Shown: piece by piece, positions 45,102 to 53,827 of the stretch
How the letters are laid out: every line of letters starts with the position of its first letter
Position numbering within the stretch: the stretch's first letter is position 1
NCBI RefSeq assembly: GCF_004302915.1
Contig: NZ_QQBI01000007.1
Location: 78,090-142,089, forward strand
DNA: 64,000 nucleotides
DNA from: Komagataeibacter xylinus
Lineage (GTDB): Bacteria > Pseudomonadota > Alphaproteobacteria > Acetobacterales > Acetobacteraceae
Direction of reading: 5' to 3'
Translations under genes and position numbers: made by a program
The notes under the pieces: model-generated
What the model was told of the DNA's origin: nothing
The model's input: the letters and a program-made list of their open reading frames with translations, nothing else
The model's database searches: none

Positions 45102-46518
45102 GCCTGTTTATGACATGATGGTCCCGGTGCTGGCGCGCTGGGCCATGGGGGCGGCGGCGGCTCCCGTGGCAACGGCGTGGCAGCCCGTGCTGGGCCAGGA
45201 CCCGGCGGTTGCGGAACTGCGGCTGCTGGCCCTGGGTGGCCAGTTCCTCGATGCGATGGTGGAGGCGGCAGTGCCCGCCAGCCTCAAGGCTTTCCCCCCC
45301 ATTCCGCAACTCGCCCTGCCTCCCGTGCCAGAGGCCCTGGCGCCGACGATACGGCGCGTGCTTGGTCAATTGAAGGAGGTGCGCGCCCTTGGCCTCGTGC
45401 ATCTGCTGGCCCGGCGTGGCTACAGCCTCAACCCGGCGGACTGGATGCCGACCCCGCAGGATGACGTGCCAGCCCTTTACGCCCCGTGGCAGGACTGGGC
45501 CGCCGCCATCGCCGCCGGGCAGGAAACCCTGCCCATGGCGCCCGATGCGCCCCTGAGCGCGGAAAACTGGCATGATTTCGGCCCGGCCACCCGGCTTGCG
45601 GCGTTTGTACGGCTGCGCCACAGTGACCCCGCTGGCGCCCGTGCCCTGTTTGAAAACAGGCGCAGGCATCTCACGGCTGATGAGCGCCTGGGCCTGCTGG
45701 ACGTTCTGGGAGCCGATGCCGGGCCTGATGATGTGCCGCTGCTGCGCGATATTGCCAGCACGGACCGGGCGCGCAAGCTGAAGGAACTGGCCACGCTGCT
45801 GCTGTCGCGGCAGGAAACAGGAACCTGCGATGGGGCGATGGCTGAAGAACTGACAGGTTTTTTCGCCATCGAACCCGCGGGCGCGGCAGGCGGCCAGCAG
45901 GTTATAAAGGCCATGCCGCTCAAAACACAGGCGCAGAAAAACGCCCGCTGGAGGTTGCTGTACCAGGTGCCTGTTCTGGACTTTGCGGCGGCCCTCAGTC
46001 TGGCGCCCACTGACCTGGCACGCCTGTGGCCATGGAACGTGGATGAGCGCCTGGATATGGATTTCATCAGCATGGCGGCAAGAAGCGGCCCGGATGCGAT
46101 GCTGCCCGGATTGCTGCAGGCCGTACTGGCCAACGGGCCGCCATACAGGCGCGATTATGATGCCCTGGCCGAAAGGCTGCCTGTGGCCGCGCGCGCGCGG
46201 TTGGCCCGCGCCCCGCTTGCGGCTGAGGGGCGGCTGGCATTCTTCTCGGCACTTGGCCTGCTGGCGGGCGGGGGTGAACTGGATGACGTGGTGAACACCC
46301 CCGCCTTCCGCGCCGTGCTGGCGGCACGCACGGCAGAGGATGGACTGTCCGCCTCCAACCTTGCGACCGAACTGCTGGCACTTGGCCTGATCGCCACGCC
46401 CCGCGCTGCCCGGCAGGCCATGGCAGCACTTGAACAGGCGGGCTACCTCGCCGCCGACTCACGGCTTGACATGCTCAGGCTCAATATCGCCCTTGAGAAG
46501 ACTGGAGCACAGGAATGA
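45094..46518 (+). CDS. DUF5691-like helical-repeat protein
   Basis: This 474-aa protein of unknown function is rich in Ala/Leu helices. Landmarks are LVHLLARRGYSLNPADWMP, the HEAT-like run TADERLGLLDVLGADAGPDDVPLL with RKLKELATLLLSRQ, and the signature NARWRLLYQVPVLDF with LWPWNVDERLDMDF. No catalytic motif or membrane segment is visible. It is predicted to be a cytosolic partner of the SWIM protein and MoxR ATPase. It starts 8 bp inside the SWIM gene and its end overlaps the ATPase start by ATGA. The DUF5691 assignment rests on motif memory and operon context. Confidence 0.72.
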   Translation: MAEPVYDMMVPVLARWAMGAAAAPVATAWQPVLGQDPAVAELRLLALGGQFLDAMVEAAVPASLKAFPPIPQLALPPVPEALAPTIRRVLGQLKEVRALGLVHLLARRGYSLNPADWMPTPQDDVPALYAPWQDWAAAIAAGQETLPMAPDAPLSAENWHDFGPATRLAAFVRLRHSDPAGARALFENRRRHLTADERLGLLDVLGADAGPDDVPLLRDIASTDRARKLKELATLLLSRQETGTCDGAMAEELTGFFAIEPAGAAGGQQVIKAMPLKTQAQKNARWRLLYQVPVLDFAAALSLAPTDLARLWPWNVDERLDMDFISMAARSGPDAMLPGLLQAVLANGPPYRRDYDALAERLPVAARARLARAPLAAEGRLAFFSALGLLAGGGELDDVVNTPAFRAVLAARTAEDGLSASNLATELLALGLIATPRAARQAMAALEQAGYLAADSRLDMLRLNIALEKTGAQE

Positions 46519-47594
46519 GCGAAAAACTGCGGCTGCTCGCCGAGGAAAGTTATGCAGGCGAACTGCGCACGCTGGCTGCCGAGGAAGGCGGCCACAAACC
46601 CCCGGGCTGGAAGCTCTCGCCCCGGCAGGTCGTGACCTACCTCATGGGCGGTGTTGCGGGTGATGGCACGCTCATCACCCCCAAATACGTAGGTAGTCGC
46701 GCCTTGATCGAAACGGCGGTCGCAACCCTTGCCACCGACCGCGCGCTGTTGCTGCTGGGCATGCCGGGCACGGCCAAGTCATGGGTGTCCGAGCATCTGG
46801 CCGCCGCCATTACGGGAGATTCCACGCTGGTCATCCAGTGCACCGCCGGCACGGATGAAAACCAGATCCGCTATGGCTGGAACTACGCCAGGTTGCTGGC
46901 CGATGGCCCGAGCCGCGAGGCGCTGGTGCCCACGCCGCTGATGCGCGCGATGGAGGCAGGCAAGATCTGCCGCCTTGAGGAACTGACCCGCATGGGCAGC
47001 GACGTGCAGGACACCCTCATTACCGTGCTGTCGGAGAAGATGCTGCCCATCCCCGAACTCAATACCGCCATCCATGCGCGGCGCGGGTTCAACATCATCG
47101 CTACCGCCAATAACCGCGACAGGGGAGTGAATGAACTCTCATCCGCGCTCAAGCGGCGCTTCAACGTGGTGGTGCTGCCGCTGCCCGAGCGCGTGGATGA
47201 GGAAATCGCCATCATCGTCAAGCGCGTGGGCGAGATGACCGCAACCCTTGACCTGCCGGCGCCCCCCAACGTGGCCGAGGAAGTGGGGCGGGTGGTGAGC
47301 ATATTCCGCGAATTGCGCGGTGGCGCCACCGAGGATGGCAAGGTGGCGCTCAAGACCCCTTCGGGCGGGCTGTCCACGGCGGAGGGGATTGCGGTGCTGG
47401 TGGGCGGCATCAGCCAGGCGACTTTCTTCAATGATGGAAAACTGACCCCCGCAACGCTTGCGGCCAGCATCATCGGCGCGGTGGTAAAGGACCCGGTGCA
47501 GGACCGCGTGGTGCTGGGCGAATATCTGGAAACCGTGCTCAAGAAAAAAGCCGGGTTCGAGGAATATTACGCCGCGCTGACCGAGATGATCTGA
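46515..47594 (+). CDS. MoxR-family AAA+ ATPase (YehL-like)
   Basis: This 359-aa ATPase probably acts as a remodelling chaperone with the VWA protein. Walker A is GMPGTAKS (residues 82-89); a pre-sensor segment is VIQCTAGTDENQIRYGW. The Walker-B position reads ICRLEEL (151-157) with Glu-Glu instead of Asp-Glu. Sensor 1 lies in IIATANNRDRGVNELSSALKRRF, with arginine-finger candidates Arg214/Arg215. The ATG overlaps the preceding stop. MoxR ATPases are typically encoded beside VWA proteins, as here, and are thought to insert cofactors or assemble complexes; the client is unknown. Confidence 0.92.
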   Translation: MSEKLRLLAEESYAGELRTLAAEEGGHKPPGWKLSPRQVVTYLMGGVAGDGTLITPKYVGSRALIETAVATLATDRALLLLGMPGTAKSWVSEHLAAAITGDSTLVIQCTAGTDENQIRYGWNYARLLADGPSREALVPTPLMRAMEAGKICRLEELTRMGSDVQDTLITVLSEKMLPIPELNTAIHARRGFNIIATANNRDRGVNELSSALKRRFNVVVLPLPERVDEEIAIIVKRVGEMTATLDLPAPPNVAEEVGRVVSIFRELRGGATEDGKVALKTPSGGLSTAEGIAVLVGGISQATFFNDGKLTPATLAASIIGAVVKDPVQDRVVLGEYLETVLKKKAGFEEYYAALTEMI

Positions 47595-47598
47595 CCCG

Positions 47599-49815
47599 AT
47601 GGCTGGCGCGGTTTCCATTTTCGGCATCCGGCACCATGGGCCGGGCTCGGCGCGGCGACTGGTCGAGGCGCTCGATGCGCTGCAGCCACAGGTGGTGCTG
47701 ATCGAAGGCCCGGCCGATGCCTCCGACCTGCTGCCCCTGCTTGGTGACCCGGCCATGGTGCCCCCGGTGGCCCTGCTGTCCTATGTGGTGGCGGACCCCA
47801 CGCGGGCCAGTTTTGCACCGTTTGCCGAATATTCGCCCGAATATCAGGCCGCCTGCTGGGGGGTGAAACATGGGGCGGAACTCCGCTTCATCGACCTGCC
47901 CGCGGCCGACGTGCTGGCGCGGGAAGCGGATGAGGCCGATGCGCAGGCCGAGCCGCCCGATCCCGTCACCCGTGATCCCATCGGCACGCTGGCAATGCTG
48001 GCTGGCTACCGCGATGGGGAATCATGGTGGGCGCACGTGATCGAGGAAAACCCGCATCCCGGCCCCGTTTTTACCGCCGTGGCCGATGCCATGGCAGCCC
48101 TGCGGGCCCAGGCGGCGGACCCCGCCCCGCATGAAGCCGCGCGCGAGGCCCATATGCGCCTTGCCATTGCCCGGGCGGCCAGGGAGTTTGATGGCCCCAT
48201 CGCCGTGGTGTGCGGGGCGTGGCATGTGCCCGCCCTGGCCGAACGCAGGCCGCTTGCGGCGGATCGCGCGTTGCTGCGCGGGCGGCCCAGGGTCAAGGTC
48301 TGCGCTACATGGGCGCCGTGGACCGCCCCGCGCCTGGCCCGTGCCAGCGGTTATGGGGCGGGTGTTGTGGCACCGGGGTGGTGCGCGCATCTGTGGGCCA
48401 CCCACAGTGATGCGAACGCCACCGTCACATGGCTTGCGCGCATTGTCGCGGCCCTGCGCGCGCAGGGGCATTTCGTATCGGTTGCCAGCGTGATCGAGGC
48501 GCAGCGCCTGGCCCGGACGCTGGCCGCCCTGCGCAACCGCCCCGCGCCGGGGTTCGAGGAACTGGCCGATGCCGTCATCGCCTGCCTGTGCGAAGGCTAC
48601 CGCACGCGGTGGGACGCTATCGCCCCGGCCCTGCTCATCGGGTCCGATGTGGGTGCCATCCCGGCCAACGTGCCCCGCGCCCCCCTGATCGAGGATCTGC
48701 AACGCCAGCTCAAGGCGACCCGCCTCAAGCCTGAAGCACTGGAGCGCAGCCTGTCGGTTGACCTGCGCAGCGCGAGCGGTCTGGCCCGCTCCACCCTGCT
48801 GCACCGGCTCAATGTGCTCGATGTGGGCTGGGGCAGGCTGCTTGATGCAGGCGGCAGCCGGGGCACGTTCCGCGAGAACTGGGTTCTGTGCTGGCAGCCC
48901 GAATTTGCGGTGCAACTGGTTGAAAACCTCGTGCATGGCGCCACCATTGCCGAGGCCGCGACAGGCCGCCTCATGGAGCGCATGGGCCGCGAACCCACGC
49001 TCGATGGCCTGGCGGAGCTGGTGCGCGCGGCCCTTGTGGCCGACCTGGACCGTGCGGTTGCCGCAGGCGCTGGCGTGCTGGCGAACAGGGCGGCCCTGAC
49101 CACCACCTGCCACGCCCTGCTGCGCACGCTGCCGCCCATGGCCGCCATCATGCGTTATGGCGAGGCGCGTGCGGGCACGGTGGCGCATCTTGATGGCCTC
49201 ATGCCGCAGATGGTGGTGCGCGCGGCGCTGTCGCTGCCGCATGATGCCCGTAACCTTGATGCCGCCGCCGCAACCGAACTGCGCCACGCGCTGCTGGCAG
49301 CCGATCAGGCCATAGCCCTGGCGCAGATGGGGCAGGACATCACGGCACGATGGCGTCAGGCCCTGCGTGAGGTGATGGAGGATGAGGGCACCACCCGCCT
49401 CGTTACCGGCACGGTGGCACGCCTGCTGTATGAAGCCGATGCACTCGGGGCCGGGGCCACGACCGACCTCATGGCGCGCATGCTCTCGCCCGGCACGCCG
49501 ATTGCGCAGGCTGCCGGTTTCTTCGAAGGGTTTTTTGAGGCGGCCGGTCCGCGCCTGATCCATGACGCCACGCTGCGCCAGGCGGTCGATGCATGGCTCG
49601 TGAGCCTTGATGAGGATGTGTTCATGAACAGCCTGCCCCTGTTCCGCCGGGTTTTCGCGGCGTTTGACCGCGCCGAGCGGCGGCGCCTGCTTGATGCGCT
49701 GTTTGCCCCCGCGCAGGCCACGCGCGACTACACGCCCGTGCCTGATGTGGCTGCGCTATGGCCCGCGCATCAGGCCCGCGTGCTCGCGCTGCTCGATGCG
49801 GGAGGGGTGTCATGA
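47599..49815 (+). CDS. DUF5682-like protein (YehM-like)
   Basis: This large 738-aa uncharacterised protein begins SIFGIRHHGPGSARRLVEALD and VLIEGPADASDLLPLL, reminiscent of a ChaN/TraB-type fold with paired His residues. It later has VVCGAWHVPAL and LCEGYRTRWDAIAPALLIGSD. The C-terminal two thirds are helical (AAAATELRHALLAADQAIALAQMG, SLPLFRRVFAAFDRAERRRLLDALF). No signal peptide or membrane segment is seen. It lies 4 bp after the ATPase and overlaps the VWA gene by ATGA. Known homologues such as E. coli YehM have no assigned activity. Confidence 0.77.
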   Translation: MAGAVSIFGIRHHGPGSARRLVEALDALQPQVVLIEGPADASDLLPLLGDPAMVPPVALLSYVVADPTRASFAPFAEYSPEYQAACWGVKHGAELRFIDLPAADVLAREADEADAQAEPPDPVTRDPIGTLAMLAGYRDGESWWAHVIEENPHPGPVFTAVADAMAALRAQAADPAPHEAAREAHMRLAIARAAREFDGPIAVVCGAWHVPALAERRPLAADRALLRGRPRVKVCATWAPWTAPRLARASGYGAGVVAPGWCAHLWATHSDANATVTWLARIVAALRAQGHFVSVASVIEAQRLARTLAALRNRPAPGFEELADAVIACLCEGYRTRWDAIAPALLIGSDVGAIPANVPRAPLIEDLQRQLKATRLKPEALERSLSVDLRSASGLARSTLLHRLNVLDVGWGRLLDAGGSRGTFRENWVLCWQPEFAVQLVENLVHGATIAEAATGRLMERMGREPTLDGLAELVRAALVADLDRAVAAGAGVLANRAALTTTCHALLRTLPPMAAIMRYGEARAGTVAHLDGLMPQMVVRAALSLPHDARNLDAAAATELRHALLAADQAIALAQMGQDITARWRQALREVMEDEGTTRLVTGTVARLLYEADALGAGATTDLMARMLSPGTPIAQAAGFFEGFFEAAGPRLIHDATLRQAVDAWLVSLDEDVFMNSLPLFRRVFAAFDRAERRRLLDALFAPAQATRDYTPVPDVAALWPAHQARVLALLDAGGVS

Positions 49816-50999
49816 ACATGGAAGAAACCGCCGAACGCAGCCGCCGGTGGCGCCTTGCGCTGGGCATTGAGGAGGCCCCGGGCATGCCGGCGCTGCCCGC
49901 GCGTGAGCAGCGCCTGTCGCGCGCGCTTGATGCGCTGTATGGCACGGGTGGCGAAAAAGGCCGGGGCGGGCTGGGCAACTCCGCCCCCGGCATTGCGAAA
50001 TGGCTGGGCGATATCCGCGATTATTTTCCTGCCTCGGTCGTGCAGGTCATCCAGCGTGATGCGTTCGAGCGCAAGGGGCTGCGCCAGATGCTGCTCGAGC
50101 CCGAATTCCTCGCAACCGTCGAGGCGGATGTGCACCTCGTGGCCGACCTCATGGCGCTGCGCGGCGCCATGCCGGACAAGACCCGCGAGACTGCGCGCGC
50201 GGTCATTGCCAAGGTTGTCGCAGCCCTGATGGACCGGCTTGCGCAGCGCACGGCCGATGCCATTCGCGGCGGGGTGGACCGCACCCGCCGTACCGCCCGC
50301 CCGCGCTTTGCCAATATTGACTGGTCGCGCACCATCATGGCCAACCTGCGCCATTACCAGCCCGCCTGCCGCAGCATCGTGCCCGAGCGGCTGGTGGGGT
50401 TCATGAGCAGCAACAGGCGCAGCGTGGATCTTGATGAGGTCATCCTGTGCGTGGACCAGTCCGGCTCCATGGCGACATCGGTGGTCTATGCCTCCATTTT
50501 CGCCGCCGTCATGGCCTCGCTGCCGGGCGTTGCAACACGGCTTGTGTGCTTCGATACGACCGTTATCGACCTGACCGAAGAACTCGCCGACCCGGTAGAC
50601 ATGCTCTTCGGCCTCCAGCTGGGCGGCGGCACAGACATCAACCAGGCCGTGGCCTATTGCGCCGAGCGGATCGAGCAGCCCGGCAAGACCCATCTTGTGC
50701 TGATTACCGACCTGTATGAGGGGGGCGACGCGCAGGGCCTGCTGACCCGCCTGGCCTGGCTGCACGGGCTCGGGGTCAACGTGATCGCACTGCTGGCCCT
50801 GACCGATACGGGCAATCCCGCCTACCACCCGGCCATGGCGGGGCAGGTCGCGGGCATGGGCATTCCCGTCTTCGCCTGCACGCCCGACCTGTTTCCCGAC
50901 ATGATGGCCGCTGCCCTGCGGCGTGAGGACATGGGGGCCTGGGCTGCGGGCCACGACATCAAGGCCGTCGTGCCTGATACGGGAGCACTGACCACATGA
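49812..50999 (+). CDS. VWA domain protein (YehP-like)
   Basis: The C-terminal half of this 395-aa protein is a von Willebrand A domain with an intact MIDAS: Asp215-x-Ser217-x-Ser219 (DQSGS), the Thr in LGGGTDIN and the Asp in LVLITDLYEGG. The N-terminal half is helical with FLATVEADVHLVADLMALRG and a conserved-looking DWSRTIMANLRHYQ just before the VWA domain. Metal-dependent binding to the MoxR ATPase or a client is expected for this family. The ATG overlaps the DUF5682 stop and its stop overlaps the next start, so the proteins are translationally coupled. Confidence 0.92.
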   Translation: MNMEETAERSRRWRLALGIEEAPGMPALPAREQRLSRALDALYGTGGEKGRGGLGNSAPGIAKWLGDIRDYFPASVVQVIQRDAFERKGLRQMLLEPEFLATVEADVHLVADLMALRGAMPDKTRETARAVIAKVVAALMDRLAQRTADAIRGGVDRTRRTARPRFANIDWSRTIMANLRHYQPACRSIVPERLVGFMSSNRRSVDLDEVILCVDQSGSMATSVVYASIFAAVMASLPGVATRLVCFDTTVIDLTEELADPVDMLFGLQLGGGTDINQAVAYCAERIEQPGKTHLVLITDLYEGGDAQGLLTRLAWLHGLGVNVIALLALTDTGNPAYHPAMAGQVAGMGIPVFACTPDLFPDMMAAALRREDMGAWAAGHDIKAVVPDTGALTT

Positions 51000-51649
51000 C
51001 ACTCGATGACCTGCTGGCCGAAGGCGAAAAGCTGCGCCGCCCGTGCTTTACCCTCAGTGTGGAAGGCAGGGGCGACATTGCCGGATACTGGCGCGGCGAA
51101 CGCCCTGATTATGCCCCGCCAGCCCTGCGCCCCCATGTCATGACACTCGACAGCCAGCTGCTTGTGCAAACAGGCATGCCCATGGGCTATGCCAGCATCG
51201 GCTTTAGCGCGGTGGAGGACGAGCGGTTCTTTAACGTGCTGCGCTCGCAGCAGGAGGTTACGGCACTGGGCTGCACCGGCCTGCCGCTTCATGCCACGGC
51301 CGACACGTCTTTCCCGCCCCTTGAGGCGGTCTGCCTTTATGGCAGCGAAAAAGTGGTGGAATGGCTCGGAAGCCTCGGGCTGCACCGGCATGAATACGCG
51401 CGCGCCGCCCTTACGCCATTGGGCAGGGCCTATGACGATGCCTATGCCTATGCCGAACGGGGCGACCTGTTCCGCGACAATGTTGATGCCATTGTGGGCG
51501 GGTGGCACCAGTCCTGGCCAGAGGATGATTTCTACATGCCGCTGGAAATGCGGCGCGCCGTGCTGACCCTGCGCGGGGCCGAGCCGTGGTATGAACTGTG
51601 GCAGGTGGCGGGTGGCCCGAATTTCAACGTGTGTGAACGGATTACCTGA
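50996..51649 (+). CDS. Unrecognised 217-aa protein, last gene of the MoxR-VWA operon
   Basis: No family is recognised. The protein is acidic and aromatic-rich, with no signal peptide or membrane segment. It contains GFSAVEDERFFNVLRSQQEV, VCLYGSEKVVEWLGSLGL, GRAYDDAYAYAERGDL, GGWHQSWPEDDFYMP and a closing PWYELWQVAGGPNFNVCERIT. The last motif, with Trp/Asp/Glu-rich stretches, could form a surface-binding or substrate-mimic fold. The start overlaps the VWA stop (ATGA), so it belongs to the operon and is probably a working partner, perhaps the client of the MoxR-VWA machine (inference). It converges with the acoR-like gene, 8 bp apart. Confidence 0.8.
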   Translation: MTLDDLLAEGEKLRRPCFTLSVEGRGDIAGYWRGERPDYAPPALRPHVMTLDSQLLVQTGMPMGYASIGFSAVEDERFFNVLRSQQEVTALGCTGLPLHATADTSFPPLEAVCLYGSEKVVEWLGSLGLHRHEYARAALTPLGRAYDDAYAYAERGDLFRDNVDAIVGGWHQSWPEDDFYMPLEMRRAVLTLRGAEPWYELWQVAGGPNFNVCERIT

Positions 51650-51657
51650 AGGGCCGC

Positions 51658-52617
51658 TCAGGGGCGCATGGCCGCCTGCGTGTCCTCCAGGGCACGGAGC
51701 TTGCGGTGCAGGGTCGAGCGGCTGATGCCCAGCATCCTTGCCGCCACCGCCACTTTGCCGCCTGCGCTGGCAAGCGCTGTGCGGATGGCCATGGCCTGGG
51801 CTTCGCGCAACGGGGAGCGGGGGGTGGTTTCCTCCATCAGGCACAGGCTGACATCGCCCGCAGGGGGCAGGCCGAGTTGCGCACGCGCGGCATGGGTCGC
51901 GCCCACCACGTGGCGCTCGCGGTTGAGCGCCATCATGGGCACGGAGGCCGATGCCCCCTGCGGCGGCCCGAGCAGCATGATGGTATGGCCCCGATACAGA
52001 TCCATGAAAAACGCCTGCTCGATCTGGCGCGCGGCCTGCAACAGGCATGATGCAATGAGCGCGCCAAGACTGCCATCGGGCGAGGGGCGGTAGGAACTGG
52101 CATTGAGCGCGCCCGCCATGCGTCCCGTCGCGTCATAGACCGGCGTTGCAATGCCGGTCAGCCCGTGCAGGAAACTGCGCCAGTGTTCATTGCGGTGCAC
52201 GCTGATGCTGCGCTGTTCGGCAAGGCAGGTGCCAATGCCGTTGGTGCCTGCATGGCGCTCGTGCCACACGGCGCCGGGCCACAGGTTCCACCGGCGGCAG
52301 CCGCGCTGCAGCGTGCCCGCCACGTTATGTGTCAGCACCACGCCCGCGGTATCGGCCAGCAGGGCGGTGTAGCCCACGGGTTCAAGCGCATGGTGCAGCC
52401 GCGCCATTTCCGGCCCCGCAAAATACAGCATGCGGCCTGCGTGCTGGCAGGCATGGCGCAGTTCCGTGCCGGACAGCACATCGGGCAGGGCGGGCGTGCT
52501 GGGGTCGAGCGCGTAATCATGCTGGCAGCGCCGCCATGAGGCCTCGAGCCCCGTGCCGATCACGCAAGGGGCAGGCCGTGCAGGGAAGGCAGGCGGAAAA
52601 CCGGAACCGTGCGGCAT
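51658..52617 (-). CDS. AcoR-like GAF-Fis regulator lacking the sigma-54 AAA+ domain
   Basis: This 319-aa protein matches the ends of AcoR-type activators. The N-terminal region SWRRCQHDYALDPSTPALPDVLSG is followed by a GAF sensor (WNLWPGAVWHERHAGTNGIGTCLAEQ, and the acetoin-type LTGIATPVYDATGRMAGALNAS). The C-terminus is a Fis-type HTH (VAVAARMLGISRSTLHRKLRALE). The central AAA+ module with GAFTGA that contacts sigma-54 is missing; the GAF and Fis parts are joined by a short linker. It is divergent from acoABC, so it should regulate that operon, but not by sigma-54 activation. Confidence 0.85.
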   Translation of the reverse strand: MPHGSGFPPAFPARPAPCVIGTGLEASWRRCQHDYALDPSTPALPDVLSGTELRHACQHAGRMLYFAGPEMARLHHALEPVGYTALLADTAGVVLTHNVAGTLQRGCRRWNLWPGAVWHERHAGTNGIGTCLAEQRSISVHRNEHWRSFLHGLTGIATPVYDATGRMAGALNASSYRPSPDGSLGALIASCLLQAARQIEQAFFMDLYRGHTIMLLGPPQGASASVPMMALNRERHVVGATHAARAQLGLPPAGDVSLCLMEETTPRSPLREAQAMAIRTALASAGGKVAVAARMLGISRSTLHRKLRALEDTQAAMRP

Positions 52618-52831
52618 GCTGTCTCTTTGCAGGGTTGGGAGGGGTGGCGGCTAAACACGCGGCCACATGGCGCGGTTTCGCGACACTTCGTACCACCGCC
52701 GTCACATGGGCGTGAAGCACTGGGGCTGCGTGCTTGCGCGTGGGGCGGGCTTGCGTGTGTGCTGCCCACCGCCCGGTTGCGTGCCGCGTGGCATGCGTGA
52801 CGGGACCAGGGAAGAAACAGGGAAAAGACCC
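52618..52831. promoter_or_regulatory. Divergent promoter region of acoA and its regulator
   Basis: This GC-rich 214-bp gap contains no coding frame. A check for a sigma-54 -24/-12 pair (GG-N10-GC) before acoA gave no convincing match, consistent with the regulator lacking the AAA+ domain. GGAAAAGA precedes the acoA ATG as ribosome-binding site. Confidence 0.45.
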
Positions 52832-53797
52832 ATGCAAATAGCGCGTGAAACGCTGCTGCGCTCGTATCGGGCGATGCGCACCATCCGGATGTTTGAAGAG
52901 CGCCTGCATGTCGAATTTGCAACCGGTGAGATACCCGGCTTCGTGCATCTTTATTGCGGTGAGGAAGCCTCGGCCGTGGGCGTGTGCGCCAACCTGACCG
53001 ATAATGATACCATTGCCAGCACCCATCGCGGTCATGGCCACTGCATTGCCAAGGGCGTGGAAGTCGCGGGCATGATGGCCGAGATCTATGGCCGCAGCAC
53101 CGGCGTGTGCCGGGGCAAGGGTGGGTCGATGCATATTGCCGATCTCGCCTGCGGCATGCTGGGCGCCAATGGCATTGTGGGTGGCGGGCCGCCACTGATC
53201 TGCGGGGCCGCACTCTCGCACAAGACCCTGCGTGACGGTGGCGTTGCGGTGGCGTTCTATGGCGATGGCGCCTCGAATGAAGGCACCACGCTCGAGAGCC
53301 TCAACCTTGCCTCGGTCTGGCAGCTTCCCGCCGTGTTTGTGGTGGAAGACAACGGCTATGGCGAGGCCACGGCGGCCTCCTTTGCCTGCGCGGGCACCCA
53401 GAAGGACAGGGCCGCGGGGTTTGGCATGCCGTATATCGAATGCGATGGCTCGGACTACTTTGCCGTGCACGAGGCGGCGGGCGAGGCCATTGCCCATGCC
53501 CGCGCGGGCAAGGGGCCGGTCATGCTGCATGTGCACCTGCAGCGCTGGTATGGCCATTTTGAAGGCGATGCCATGACCTATCGCGCGCCCAATGAAGTGG
53601 CCGAGGCCAAGCGTGACCATGACTGCCTCAAGCTGTTCCGCGAGCGCGTAACACAGGCGGGCCTGTTCGAGGACAGCGTGCTCGATGAGGTCGATGCGGC
53701 CGTGACCGACGAGATCGAGGCCGCCGTGCTGCAGGCCAAGGATGATCCACTGCCCCAGTCAGCCGACCTGCTGGCCGATGTGTATGTGCGTTACTGA
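52832..53797 (+). CDS. acoA: Acetoin dehydrogenase E1 component, alpha subunit (TPP-dependent)
   Basis: This 321-aa subunit of the acetoin:DCPIP oxidoreductase-type E1 cleaves acetoin to acetaldehyde and a TPP-bound acetyl unit. Hallmarks are RTIRMFEERLHVEFATGEIPGFVHLYCGEEA, STHRGHGHCIAKGV, and the TPP-binding GDGASNEGTTLESLNLASVWQLPAVFVVEDNGYG. The ATG has a GGAAAAGA box; a longer reading adds 55 unrelated residues. It is followed by acoB at 30 bp and acoC. A branched-chain or pyruvate E1 alpha is the alternative, but the gene set and AcoR-like neighbour favour acetoin. Confidence 0.92.
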   Translation: MQIARETLLRSYRAMRTIRMFEERLHVEFATGEIPGFVHLYCGEEASAVGVCANLTDNDTIASTHRGHGHCIAKGVEVAGMMAEIYGRSTGVCRGKGGSMHIADLACGMLGANGIVGGGPPLICGAALSHKTLRDGGVAVAFYGDGASNEGTTLESLNLASVWQLPAVFVVEDNGYGEATAASFACAGTQKDRAAGFGMPYIECDGSDYFAVHEAAGEAIAHARAGKGPVMLHVHLQRWYGHFEGDAMTYRAPNEVAEAKRDHDCLKLFRERVTQAGLFEDSVLDEVDAAVTDEIEAAVLQAKDDPLPQSADLLADVYVRY

Positions 53798-53827
53798 CCC
53801 CACCCCACGGCACCAAGGAGACGACCA

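Noticed and set aside
43641..51002. Long minus-strand open frames opposite the SWIM, DUF5682 and VWA genes
   Set aside because: They mirror plus-strand genes that have clear motifs and overlapping start-stop codons; the antisense products are low-complexity Arg/Gly/His-rich.
52680..52831. Sigma-54 promoter for acoABC
   Set aside because: Candidate GG pairs are not followed by GC at 10-nt spacing, and the adjacent regulator lacks the sigma-54 interaction domain.
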